Below, piece after piece: positions 11,701 to 21,551 of a DNA stretch of 64,000 nt. Within the stretch, counting starts at the first letter, position 1; each line of letters begins with the position of its first letter. Position numbers and translations under genes: made by a program. The DNA comes from Symbiodinium natans (taxonomy: Eukaryota; Sar; Dinophyceae; Suessiales; Symbiodiniaceae). The notes under the pieces are model-generated. The model was given only the letters and a program-made list of their open reading frames with translations, was not told the origin of the DNA and searched no databases. Location: NCBI GenBank assembly GCA_905221605.1, contig CAJNDS010000021.1:87001-151000 (forward strand), written 5' to 3'.

Positions 11701-13859
11701 GCTCCAAGTCGCGCAAAGTTGCTCCAAGTCGCGCAAAGTTGCTCCAAGTCGCGCAAAGTTGCTCAAAGTCGCGCAAAGTTGCTCAAAGTTGCTCCAAGTC
11801 GCGCAAAGTTGCTCCAAGTTGCTCAAAGTTGCTCCAAGTCGCGCAAAGTTGCTCCAAGTTGCTCAAAGTTGCTCAAAGTTGCTCCAAGTCGCGCAAAGTT
11901 GCTCCAAGTTGCTCAAAGTTGCTCCAAGTCGCGCAAAGTTGCTCCAAGTCGCGCAAAGTTGCTCCAAGTCGCGCAAAGTTGCTCAAAGTTGCTCAAAGTT
12001 GCTCCAAGTCGCGCAAAGTTGCTCCAAGTCGCGCAAAGTTGCTCCAAGTCGCGCAAAGTTGCTCAAAGTTGCTCAAAGTTGCTCCAAGTCGCGCAAAGTT
12101 GCTCAAAGTTGCTCAAAGTTGCTCCAAGTCGCGCAAAGTTGCTCAAAGTTGCTCAAAGTTGCTCCAAGTCGCGCAAAGTTGCTCAAAGTTGCTCAAAGTT
12201 GCTCCAAGTCGCGCAAAGTTGCTCCAAGTCGCGCAAAGTTGCTCCAAGTCGCGCAAAGTTGCTCAAAGTCGCGCAAAGTGCTCAAAGTTGCTCAAAGTTG
12301 CTCCAAGTCGCGCAAAGTTGCTCAAAGTTGCTCAAAGTTGCTCCAAGTCGCGCAAAGTTGCTCAAAGTTGCTCAAAGTTGCTCCAAGTCGCGCAAAGTTG
12401 CTCCAAAAAGTTGCTCCAAGTCGCGCAAAGTTGCTCCAAGTCGCGCAAAGTTGCTCCAAGTTGCTCAAAGTTGCTCCAAGTCGCGCAAAGTTGCTCCAAG
12501 TCGCGCAAAGTTGCTCCAAGTCGCGCAAAGTTGCTCAAAGTTGCTCAAAGTTGCTCCAAGTCGCGCAAAGTTGCTCCAAGTTGCTCAAAGTTGCTCCAAG
12601 TCGCGCAAAGTTGCTCCAAGTTTGCTCAAAGTTTGCTCAAAGTTGCTCAAAGTTGCTCCAAGTCGCGCAAAGTTGCTCCAAGTTGCTCCAAAGTTGCTCC
12701 AAGTCGCGCAAAGTTGCTCCAAGTCGCGCAAAGTTGCTCCAAGTCGCGCAAAGTTGCTCAAAGTTGCTCAAAGTTGCTCAAAGTTGCTCAAAGTTGCTCC
12801 AAGTCGCGCAAAGTTGCTCAAAGTTGCTCAAAGTTGCTCCAAGTCGCGCAAAGTTGCTCAAAGTTGCTCAAAGTTGCTCCAAGTCGCGCAAAGTTGCTCC
12901 AAGTCGCGCAAAGTTGCTCCAAGTCGCGCAAAGTTGCTCCAAGTCGCGCAAAGTTGCTCCAAGTTGCTCAAAGTTGCTCCAAGTCGCGCAAAGTTGCTCC
13001 AAGTCGCGCAAAGTTGCTCCAAGTCGCGCAAAGTTGCTCAAAGTTGCTCAAAGTTGCTCCAAGTCGCGCAAAGTTGCTCAAAGTTGCTCAAAGTTGCTCC
13101 AAGTCGCGCAAAGTTGCTCAAAGTTGCTCAAAGTTGCTCCAAGTCGCGCAAAGTTGCTCCAAGTTGCTCAAAGTTGCTCCAAGTCGCGCAAAGTTGCTCC
13201 AAGTTGCTCCAAGTTGCTCCAAGTCGCGCAAAGTTGCTCCAAGTTGCTCAAAGTTGCTCCAAGTCGCGCAAAGTTGCTCCAAGTCGCGCAAAGTTGCTCA
13301 AAGTCGCGCAAAGTTGCTCAAAGTTGCTCAAAGTTGCTCAAAGTTGCTCAAAGTTGCTCAAGGGCTGGATGCACTGCTCTCATGTCCTCGGCATGGCGCA
13401 TGGCAAGTTAAGGATGGGCCTTTGCACGGCGGTGGTGCCCCAGAGTGAGGCCTGGACATGACATGACAGGCTTGTCCCATTATTATTATTACTATTATTA
13501 TTACTATTATTATTATTACTATTATTATTATGATTATTATTATTTTTTATATTCCACACATCAATAAGACCGACAACAAACATAAGATACAATAAATAAG
13601 ACAATGTGAAATGACACTGGAGAATATGATAATATAGTACAAGTATAGACACATATTAAAGAAGTAGAAAAACTATATATATATATATATATATATACAT
13701 ATATGTATGGAATTCAACTACATGATGGACATGGGGTTGGCCTCTGCTCAGCCTGTCCAGGTGCTTGCCAAAGCGATTGAGGCCGCGAAGAAGTTGGCAG
13801 CCATGCCGCAGACACTCGGCTCAGCTCATCCGGTTTTTGAGCTTCCCGAGTTCATGGGG
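8757..13859 (+). CDS. Crotonase-family (enoyl-CoA hydratase/isomerase) gene, split into exons
   Basis: Recognised exons: 8757 or 8910 to 8990 (VFVITLNDPARLNCMS, the first crotonase strand), 9200-9254 (EHVKRDERCKVIV), 9775-9891 (KISIAAVNGMAIGGGVNLAL, oxyanion-hole loop), 10889-10935 (LGTEFSAKQALELL) and 13752-13859 (VQVLAKAIEAAKKLAAMPQ). Each is bordered by AG and GT. The motifs occur in the order of the family fold, whose members hydrate or isomerise acyl-CoA thioesters. Phases of the five exons do not all join directly, and I could not find the exon with the usual FCAGxDL segment or the one after GGG, so exons are missing from my model or the gene is decayed. The last exon could belong to another gene. 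Introns hold TTTAGGG arrays, a family I element ending just before 9775, and a 2.4 kb minisatellite. Substrate and cell compartment cannot be told. Confidence 0.6.
9257..9293 (+). repeat. TTTAGGG array at the start of an intron
   Basis: About five TTTAGGG units begin three bases after the proposed donor GTTGAG at 9255. Confidence 0.9.
9668..9766. repeat. Inverted-repeat element, family I, copy b
   Basis: The right end ends in TTTTCGTAAACCCCCC, and the left end is a decayed form with ATAATAGGGGTACCCC. The interior has CCCCAAATTATAGAATCCCC, matching the family core. It ends eight bases before the crotonase exon starting at 9775, so it occupies the 3' end of the intron. Confidence 0.7.
10589..10642 (+). 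repeat. TTTAGGG array
   Basis: About seven TTTAGGG units with one GTAGGG variant. Confidence 0.9.
10706..10846 (-). repeat. Dispersed repeat family II, copy a
   Basis: GTATGGGCCCTTAAG, GGCCCTTATATACCCTATAC and GGCCCATACATCAGAACCC are found here, and in reverse complement around 14945-15085. Within the copy, the GGGCCC motif recurs near both ends, giving it an inverted-repeat character. Confidence 0.65.
10936..13360 (+). repeat. 2.4 kb decamer minisatellite (AAAGTTGCTC / CAAGTCGCGC)
   Basis: About 240 tandem 10-bp units fill this stretch. Three variants are AAGTTGCTCA, AAGTTGCTCC and AAGTCGCGCA, the last always following the C-ending form; they often combine into a 30-bp higher-order unit. 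The array stays in register except for a few 1-3 base indels near 11525, 12280, 12405, 12620-12640 and 12680. No plus-strand stop can form from these units, so all three plus frames are open for more than 800 codons. I read this as non-coding. It begins at the proposed splice donor after 10935 (GTAGTTGC, itself a decayed unit) and ends 390 bp before the next crotonase-like exon. Confidence 0.97.
13479..13706. repeat. (ATT)n and (TA)n microsatellites
   Basis: 13479-13552 is ATT/ACT trinucleotides and 13673-13706 is TA dinucleotides, with AT-rich unique sequence between them. Confidence 0.9.
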
Positions 13860-13881
13860 GTTTAGGGTTTAGGGTTTAGGG
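13860..13881 (+). repeat. TTTAGGG array starting exactly at a splice donor
   Basis: Exon sequence ends TTCATGGGG and the intron begins GTTTAGGG followed by two more units. Confidence 0.75.
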
Positions 13882-14127
13882 CAGCTGGACCTGAGTACAC
13901 CCGAAAGTGGCTCTGCGCGCTTGTGCTGCCTTTAGCAGGTTTTGCAGCACAAGCTGTTCCCCAAAAAAGCCAACAAAGCTTGAACCCGAAGCTTAAACCC
14001 TCAACCCCATATAAAGACGACCGACCCCTCGACCCTCGAACCCTAGAGACTCCCAACACCTTGCACCTACCCCGGTAGAGCTCCTCCACACCCGAGAAGC
14101 TGACCCTTAAGCCCTGAACCAACAACC

Positions 14128-14470
14128 CCAACACACCCCTAAGCCCTAAACCCTAAAACCACCCAAACCCTAAACCCCCCAAACCCCAAGCCCTAAACCC
14201 CAAACCCTAAACCCGAAAACTCCAAACCCTAGAAATCCTCAGCCCGCCTGAGGCTCGCACTCCGGGAGTCCAAACGCCTCCTGAATCAGGATTCAGGGTT
14301 CAGGGGTTCAGGGTGGAGGGTTTAGGGGTGTGGGGTTTAGGAGTGTATGCTTTTAGGGCTTAGGGTTTAGGGTTTAGGGTTTAGGGTTTAGGGTTTAGGG
14401 TTGAGAGCTCAAGGGTCTTTTCTGTGGGTTCAGGGTTTAGGTTTAGGGTTTAGGGTTTAGGGTCTAGGGG
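14128..14470. repeat. Inverted pair of telomere-like arrays
   Basis: 14128-14225 is CCCTAAA-type with CCCAAA variants. 14284-14470 is TTTAGGG-type. Together they could fold into a large hairpin with a loop of about 60 bases. No exon was recognised between them. Confidence 0.85.
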
Positions 14471-14749
14471 CAAGAGGGTTTAGGGGTATAAGGGATCTAA
14501 CGTGTGCGAAATAAATGGGCTTTTGTATTTGTTTCGCGTTTAAGCAGGTTTGGGCGGTCCGGGGTATTTTGGGTCCGGTTTAAGGGCTTCGCGGCCCTTT
14601 TCTCCCATGCGGGGTTTTGGAGGTTTAGGGTTAGAAGTTTGGGCGCTTTGGGTTAAATTTTGACATAGGCTTTGACGCGGGCAGAGACATGCCAGCATAC
14701 ATGGCTTTGGCGCATTTTGGGGCTGGAAAACAGTGTGTGGCTGGCGCTA

Positions 14750-14787
14750 GCACGGAGCTAGCACGGCGCTAGTACGGCGCCAGCAAA
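14750..14787. repeat. Short GCTAGCACGG tandem/palindromic cluster
   Basis: GCTAGCACGG and its variants occur three to four times in 38 bases, framed by GGCGCTAG and CGGCGCCAGC. Confidence 0.6.
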
Positions 14788-14944
14788 ATGTGCACGAACC
14801 TGGGTGACAGTCAGTCACCAGACGCAGGCCCGAAAGGCTTGCAGGCGTAGGGGTTGGGTTTTCCAATACCCAGGCTTTCAACCTAACCCCTCAACCCCTC
14901 GAACTGAACCCAATCTTCCCCCTTAATGTTGACCGGCCCTGGGG

Positions 14945-15085
14945 TCTAAGGGTTTTCACATGGTCCCTCAATATGGTCCCTCTCCTTCCTTAAATTCCTT
15001 AAAGGGTTCTGAAGTATGGGCCCTTGGGCTTTCAAGGGTATATAAGGGGTCGATAAGGGGGGGTCCCATGGGCCCTACTAAAGGA
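14945..15085 (+). repeat. Dispersed repeat family II, copy b
   Basis: CTTAAAGGGTTCTGAAGTAT, GGGCCCTTGG and AGGGTATATAAGGGG match the reverse complement of 10706-10846. A duplicated TATGGTCCCT lies at the left end. Confidence 0.65.
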
Positions 15086-15100
15086 CCATGTAAACAGGGC

Positions 15101-15981
15101 GAATCAAAAGTACTCACTTTCAAGCTACGTGATTGTTGAAACTCAACGTCAACCCCTATACGCCTTACAGAAACCTCCGCAGTTTTCCGTTTTGAAGAGG
15201 TTCGCTAGCGCGTTTGCTAGGTAAGCGTGAGTTTAAGATGCGAATTTATGGGATTGGGAAGCCTTGTTTTTTTAATCTTGGACATGAGGCGGCCCCGCAA
15301 GTACACGCTGTGAAACATTTGGATGAGTAGCGCTTGGAGAAGTGACGATGTGCGGACTGAACAAGTAAGATCAACTTCTTGTGGTTTACAGCTTCGCCAC
15401 GGACTATTTGACTAATTCGAAACTTTTGGTCCCTTTTAGTCCTTTTGGGGTTCCGATAATAATGAGTTCACGGTACCCAAAGCTCCGTCGTTCCTCATGG
15501 AGGAATTAGACACCTTATGTCCTTTTACATAATCTTTAGAAGAGCAGGGGCACCTGATTCCCGAACTAGCTATTAAGAGCCAGTAAGAAAGGGACCAAGA
15601 TTTTAGAGAATTCGTCAGGACATGGCAGCCTGCATCGACGGCGTCACAGCGGAAGAGCTGAATGCTTTCAAGAAAGTCATGGCCCCTTGCTTGTGCACCC
15701 AACTCCGATCCCAAACCCTGAGCCGTAAACCCTACATCCCCATGTCCACTACAGCTTGGGACGTTCCCCCTTGTACTAGCAGTCCTTAATCGGGATTATA
15801 CTAGGGGGTACTACAATCCAGATTAAACACTGTTAGTATACGGGGGGAACATCCCAAACCACAGCCCCTGAAGCCCCGAATGAACCCGCCAAAACAAGCC
15901 GACAAGCCTTAAGCCGAGGCCGATCCTGAGACCGTAAAGGCGATGATGAGCCTGGCCAAGCGCACCAGCATCTGTGGCGGC
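15101..15981. other. No gene recognised
   Basis: Unique sequence with only short frames. A small inverted pair, AATCGGGATTATACTAGGGG against TTAAACACTGTTAGTATACG, surrounds about 15790-15845 but is weak. Confidence 0.4.
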
Positions 15982-16146
15982 ACTTCTTCTTCTTCTTATT
16001 GTTGTTTTTGGTATTATTACAATTATTATTATCATTATTATGGTGCTTCTTCTTATTATTATTATTACTATCATTATTATTATTACTAGTATTGTCATTA
16101 CTGTTATTGTTATTGTTATTCTTAGTCTTATTCTTATACTTCTTCT
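15982..16146. repeat. TTC/TTA/ATT trinucleotide-rich microsatellite
   Basis: An imperfect trinucleotide tract, directly upstream of the ORF at 16207. Confidence 0.9.
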
Positions 16147-16206
16147 TCACGACAAGGATGGCACGCAAACTCTGCAATACAATTCAGTGAGATCCAAGAC
16201 AAGAAA

Positions 16207-17329
16207 ATGGCGGCCGAGTTTGCATCATCCTCTTCGAGTGGACAAGCCCGTCCAACACACTCGAGCACAGCTCGTAGTGAGACACTGGGCACAGCCCAAA
16301 CCCCCAAGTCAGAGGACACAGGGGATGATCTTACAGATGAGCCCAAAGCTCCACCGGCCAAGCAGGAGCCCGACGCAGAGATGAAGCAGGAGGCTGTGAA
16401 CCTGCCCACCGACGACACCAAGACCGCGCCACCTTCGGTGCCCAAGCCAACTGCTGCTCCTCTCGCTCCGCCCACGGAGCAGGAACAACCCTATGATTCC
16501 ACAGGTGTGCCCCCACCGCCACCGGTCAGGCCACCTTCTATGAGAGATCAATGCAGCGATCAGGGCTTCCAGGACTGGGTCAAGACGGTCGGGGAGGTTC
16601 AAGCCATCACGGCGCCCCAGGTCATGGGCTTGCTCTCGGCGGGAGAATGGTCAAAAGTGTGGCAGCGCCGCCTTGATATTTTACGGGAGCCACCCCTCAT
16701 GCTCCAGTGCATCCACGACGTGCAAACGGCCACAGGCCTCCGGTGGCAAGTTTTGATGACTGCCAAAGCCACCATTGGAGCATCGGGAGACATCACGATA
16801 TCAACATACAGGGACGAGCACTGGGTGGATTTGGACTCGCCCACGAAGTGGATCGGAGGCTTGAGCGCTCTCATCAAAGCAGCGGTCCAAACACGCTTTC
16901 AGGTCCGCACTGCTCAGGACGCAGAGGAGTTCATGCTCTTCGCGGCCACCTTCTCCACGATCTACGACCTCGCGGCCAAGCAGGTAAACAGCACCTCCAA
17001 AATCTCCTACATGATCAAGCCAGGCCCGACACCCGAGGCGCACTTCCGGATTCAACACCACGAATGGTGTGTTACGAGGCCCCAACACCAAGTCCAAACT
17101 CGCGGTGTTCGTCGCTCACGTGAAGACACAGAAGAAGAAGGATGGGGACACAGGGACAAGCGCTCCGGATGGTCTTGGTCCTGGTATGATCAACGCTGAG
17201 CCAAAGAGGGTACTAGTGGATGCAACGGTCCTAAGGTTTGCGCAGCTAACCAGGACATGGGACACAGTCCCAAGCGGAGGAGCTGCCAAGAGCCCTCCCG
17301 CTCAGCGTTTCTCTGCTGTGTTGCACTGA
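16207..17329 (+). pseudogene. Unknown ORF of mobile-element type, one frameshift near 17060
   Basis: An ATG-led frame runs 16207-17199. Its first 115 residues are Pro/Ser/Glu-rich and disordered (SDPEPDAEMK-like composition with PPPPPVRPPS), then a folded region includes QDWVKTVGEVQAITAPQVMG and DEEFMLFAATF-like sequence. After FRIQHH near 17060 the composition degrades, while the neighbouring frame continues as VLRGPNTKSKLAVFVAHVKT and ends at 17329. A one-base indel would join them, so I call it a frameshifted copy, although programmed frameshifting is possible. I recognise no catalytic motif. Position before other element-like ORFs suggests a gag-like or structural protein; that is inference. 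Confidence 0.5.
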
Positions 17330-17596
17330 CACGGGCACCTTTTGCACAAAGAGCAGATCCCTCAGTAATTACTGAGCTGCTGCTTTACTACCAAGTCACT
17401 GCAACAACGGAGAGTCCAAAAAAAGACACGAACTGAGAGCGCATTTTAGAGTACACAGCCTATGGCAAAGGACGATAGTTTCCAGATGCTAGCTTCGGCA
17501 AATCAACACTCACAGTTCGAGGCCCCCCTTTGCCGTTCAGCTCCAGCGTTTGAGACGGCTCAAGCCTGTCCTGCATCACCCAGACAGTGAGCTGCA
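17330..17596. other. Spacer between element ORFs
   Basis: Nothing recognised; contains short A-rich tracts and GTCCAAAAAAAGACACG. Confidence 0.5.
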
Positions 17597-18304
17597 ATGC
17601 TGTTTTCATTTAGTACTGATGCTGAGCATCAGGCATTGGACCCTCCAATGGCATCAAATCTTCGGATGCGACATATGGCACTTAGAGTGGAGGCGATCTT
17701 CTACATCCTCGAAAGTCAATGGAAGCTTCGCCCGCTTTCAACACCTATGCAGGTGCAATCAGACATCGCTGACAGGAAGATGCAATGGCGAAACAAAGCT
17801 CCGCAGCACCTGGAAAAATTAGCAAAGAAGGAATTCACGGAAGACAGCTTCATTCTTCTCCGAGAGGCTCACCAGCTACTTTCACTTCTCCACTCCTGCA
17901 GCCTTACGGTGCATGACGAAGCATTTCTGCGGCTGATTCAGATCTATCACCTGGACTCCTCCTTGACGACTTCGATCTCGATGTGGGCGTATCTCCGAGC
18001 GAACTCGACGGACACCATACGTCGCCATGTTCACTTTCGCTCACAATGGCTGGGCCGCTCCAAGGAGTGGGTTGAACAGCTTCTCATGCCGATTCTACTG
18101 CGTCTACGCGATGATCACTATGCCGAGTTCCGACGCCCACAGACGAAGGATCTCTGCATTCAGTATGGCTCGTTGGATGAACTGGGCAGAAGACGTCTGC
18201 AGCAGCAGATGTCGCAGCGCCTGGGAAGGGCAATCCTACAAGACTACGGCTACATCTTTGGAGAGATCGTAGCACTGCCAACCCCGCCATCGGAGACAGA
18301 CTGA
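17597..18304 (+). CDS. Unknown 235-aa protein
   Basis: An ATG-started frame of 235 residues, mainly helical by composition, with segments such as MRHMALRVEAIFYILESQWK and FILLREAHQLLSLLHSCSL. It ends PTPPSETD. No motif, signal peptide or membrane segment is evident. The stop lies 29 bp before the first of three long direct repeats, as if the repeat were its 3' flank. It may be the C-terminal part of the element encoded just upstream. Product unknown. Confidence 0.5.
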   Translation: MLFSFSTDAEHQALDPPMASNLRMRHMALRVEAIFYILESQWKLRPLSTPMQVQSDIADRKMQWRNKAPQHLEKLAKKEFTEDSFILLREAHQLLSLLHSCSLTVHDEAFLRLIQIYHLDSSLTTSISMWAYLRANSTDTIRRHVHFRSQWLGRSKEWVEQLLMPILLRLRDDHYAEFRRPQTKDLCIQYGSLDELGRRRLQQQMSQRLGRAILQDYGYIFGEIVALPTPPSETD

Positions 18305-18332
18305 CCGCCTTCACCAGCATTGTGACATTGAA

Positions 18333-19220
18333 GCTCACATGAGCTCAACAAGTTAAAGAAGACTGTTCTGCACTGCAGTTCAGCAAGGCGGGCACAGCCT
18401 GTCCAAGCCTTCTTTAGCCGACAAAATCTCACCAAATTGGCTCAGAGCGCAGGAGATGAAACTGCAGTCACAGCTTCTGCTTATTGCCATAATAAGACAG
18501 CTTCTTGCAGTCAGCGCTTGTATGCACACAAACACAAGCTAAATGTGCCCAAGGTTACTCTGCAAGAAGCCGGGGTGCTCCAGCGTCTGATCACATCAGC
18601 AAGGAGCTCAGAGTCATGACTTTTTCTATGCAACCCTCGCAATTTCACCAGGAAGCAGAGCCATAGACAAGCCGCTTTTGCTTTGGAAGCTGGCCCAACA
18701 TTCAGCTAAAACTTCTAAGCAGTAAGGGTGCACCTTTGGGTGCCGCTACTCTCTCTTGGGGAGAGGAGCAGTTCTGAGCAATACAGCAGCCGCACAAATA
18801 CTCTCATAGGCTAAAGCGTCCGAAAACAAGCTCTGGTTCAACCAAGGGACTGTGGCTGGCCTAAAATGTTCCAATGTCAGCAATCCACATAGGTGCGGAT
18901 GCCAGAAATGCCGCCTCGAGCGGTTTACCCTGGTGGACTGCCAGCGGGGTCCACGAGACTCTGAGCAGCACACCCTTTCCATGCAGCCATGGGGGAAACA
19001 CCACAGTCATAGCCGATAGAGTCTACATGATCAGCGCTCTGCTCCCTGGCCGGGACCTGTCTTTATGGTAACTATCTCCATGAACAGCTAAAGCCTGGCT
19101 GGTCCTGCACGCTGTTCCATTCCACCTTCACTGCTGGTCCTTTGCATTTTTGCAGCTAAGAGTTGCATCAGAGACAAGTGCAGGCATTTGAGAGTACTTG
19201 CGGGACAGTGAGACATTGTG
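18333..19220 (+). repeat. ~0.9 kb direct repeat, copy 1
   Basis: It begins GCTCACATGAGCTCAA and ends ACTTGCGGGACAGTGAGACA. It shares long stretches with 20690-21550, notably GTGGTTTACC-like TTTACCCTGGTGGAC and CCAGCGGGGTCCACGAGACT followed by CTGAGCAGCACACCCTTTCC. Non-coding. Confidence 0.85.
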
Positions 19221-19553
19221 TTGCAGGATCTCCCTCCCCACAAGACACTCAGCAGATACTGCGCAACGCATACTTGATCTTCATATCCAGTTTACACACA
19301 CCTGCGGAGCCTGGGGGCTCTGCAGTCCTCGTCGACTGAAAGTGATGTTGGCGGTTAAGCAACTGACCGCGCAGAGCAAACAGTTGCACGATTTTCGCTG
19401 CTTGCCAGCCATTGCGCCTTCTTCGCAGCCTTAACCCTGCAGCCCTTCTCTGTTAAAAGCTGGACATGCATCTGCACGCAGACTGGAGCAGCATCTCTCA
19501 TAGTAGTTACACTCTGGCCTTTGTGCAGGTTTCATCATCAGACAGTGGCATCT

Positions 19554-20366
19554 ATGGCCTTTCCACCACTACGGCAGCTTCAAGCCCCGGATATCACCAT
19601 CAGCGATTCTGATGAAGAAGCGGGATGTGACAACACAATCCGATGGAACATGAAGGACGTGCAGATGTGGATACAACTGGCACCTGTGCCTGACACCCTT
19701 ATTGCGCCCGACTCCAACACAACCAGCGCAGAACGCTTTGCTTTTGACCTTTTATGTGTTGGATGGGCGTCATTTGCGGATTTTGGTAAGTTGATGGACT
19801 CATTGCCGCCCGTCTCACACTCTCGCAGAAGCAGCGTGGTCGACTTGGAACAAACAAACGGGAAGCTCTTTTGCTGTGGTGCATGCCGGCATGGACCGAT
19901 GTGTGGACTCATGTCCAACACCACGCAGTTTCCGAATGTTTGCCGGTTGCTAGCCTCCTGCGTTAAGGGTCTCTGCCCCACAGCATGCTACACGTCGCTG
20001 GCGTTCCATAGGAACATTCTTACATCCCCGCATATTGACAAAAACGAACCTGGTATTCACAATCTCATCATTCCGCTAAACAGGTGGAGAGGAGGACAAA
20101 TATGGGTAGCTGACCCCCAAGGACGTGACTACATTCAGGCTGCCACAGTCCCCGGCAGCATTATTCCGATATCGCCACCCATGGTAGCCATCGATGTCGA
20201 TGCCACCAAGCTTCATGCAACCATGCCATGGGAAGGTGGGGATAGACTCATTCTGATTGCGTATCATGTTCGTCAGCCGGTTCTGTCACCCAAAGAAAGA
20301 TGGATTCTCACCAATATTGGTATTACGCCGTCCTCCGCATCACCAACCGCTGTGGTTATTGATTGA
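19554..20366 (+). CDS. 2OG-Fe(II) oxygenase-like protein (DSBH fold), ~270 aa
   Basis: The start chosen is the ATG at 19554; the frame is open from 19521. The C-terminal half has the double-stranded beta-helix signature: SPHIDKNE (H160 and D162), IIPLNRWRGGQIWV, then KLHATMPWEGGDRLILIAYH (H221 and R231). This HxD...H...R spacing is that of 2-oxoglutarate/Fe(II) dioxygenases, where His/Asp/His bind iron and Arg binds 2-oxoglutarate. The N-terminal 80 residues are acidic (ITISDSDEEAG) and unassigned, and a CCGACRHGPMCG cluster lies in between. Similar domains are, as I recall, common in dinoflagellate mobile-element proteins. It lies between copies of a long direct repeat. Substrate unknown; it may be element cargo or a decayed polyprotein segment. 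Confidence 0.6.
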   Translation: MAFPPLRQLQAPDITISDSDEEAGCDNTIRWNMKDVQMWIQLAPVPDTLIAPDSNTTSAERFAFDLLCVGWASFADFGKLMDSLPPVSHSRRSSVVDLEQTNGKLFCCGACRHGPMCGLMSNTTQFPNVCRLLASCVKGLCPTACYTSLAFHRNILTSPHIDKNEPGIHNLIIPLNRWRGGQIWVADPQGRDYIQAATVPGSIIPISPPMVAIDVDATKLHATMPWEGGDRLILIAYHVRQPVLSPKERWILTNIGITPSSASPTAVVID

Positions 20367-20689
20367 ATCCATCTTGGTTCGTGGCAGTCAGTATTTCCAT
20401 GTTGCCTCGCTGACTATTCTGTGGCTTTCCCGTGGTATGATTTATCGGTACCAGCTGTTTTTCTGACACAAACACTCTGAGCACGCTGTGATTTCAACAG
20501 GCTGTAACATATGTGTACATACGTCTATCATTCCTGTTTGTCGGGTTAGACGATGCCTGCCTGTCTAGCTTCATATGGTGATTTGACATTCGTGTCGCCT
20601 TTGCTGAACGCTGCCTCTGGTTCGCCATGTAGGTTCAGGTTGTTGTATATGCTCACACGAGCCGATGCCACTGTGCCTTGTAGCGTAGC

Positions 20690-21550
20690 GCGAGACAGAT
20701 GGACTGTTTGCGTCATCCAAAGTACAAAAGTACAAGACGGGCACAGCTTGTCGAAGCCCTCTCGAACAGCCATATTTCACCACACTGGCTTTGAGAGAGG
20801 GAGGGGAAAACTGTGGTCACAGCCTTTTCCTATCCTAACAACTTCTGCAGCATCGTGCAGTCTGCGCTTGAATGCACATAAACACTTGCTAAATATGCCA
20901 CTCAACCAGCAATCAATGTGACCCAGAGTTTGGTCACAACAGCAGGAAGCTCAAAACCACGACGTTTTCAAGTAACCCACGCAACTCCGCTGGGTAGCAG
21001 AGCCACGGACAAGCTGCTTTTGCTATGGAAGCTGGCGCTGACCTGCAGGTGGTAAGGGTGCACCATTGGTGCCAGGACTCTTCCTTGTGAGGAGGAGCAG
21101 CTCCGAGCAATGCAGCAGCCGCACACAGACACTATTCGGTTAGAGCGCCCGAAACCCAGTAGTGGTTCAATCAAGGGATGTGGCTGGCCTGAAACGTTCT
21201 AACGTCAGTAATCCACACAGGTGCGGATACCAGAATTGCCACCTTGAGTGGTTTACCCTGGTGGACCGCCAGCGGGGTCCACGAGACTCTGAGCAGCACA
21301 CCCTTTCCATGCAGCCATAGCGGAAAAACCGCCGTCATAGCCGATAGCGTCTACACAATCAGCGCTCTACTCCCTGATTGGGACTCGCCTACATGTCAAC
21401 TTTCTCCATACATTTTAGCCTGGCTAGTCCTTGCATGCTGTTCAATTCAGCTTCATGGCTAGGTCCTTTGCAATTTGGAAGCTAAGTGCTGCTTCTGCGA
21501 CAAGCGCAAGCGCAGGCACTTGAATCTACTTGTGGGACAGCGTGACTTAG
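20690..21550 (+). repeat. ~0.9 kb direct repeat, copy 2
   Basis: Diverged copy of 18333-19220, ending ACTTGTGGGACAGCGTGACT. It directly abuts copy 3. Confidence 0.85.
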
Positions 21551-21551
21551 C

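Noticed and set aside
10936-13360. CRISPR-like array
   Set aside because: There are no unique spacers; the array is pure tandem repeats in a eukaryotic sequence.
10873-13461. Three overlapping plus-strand frames of 822-862 codons with KVAQSCSKLL-type repeats
   Set aside because: They are a consequence of a 10-bp repeat unit that cannot form a plus-strand stop in any frame. All three frames give the same cyclic peptide and indels are tolerated, so there is no sign of selection for protein.
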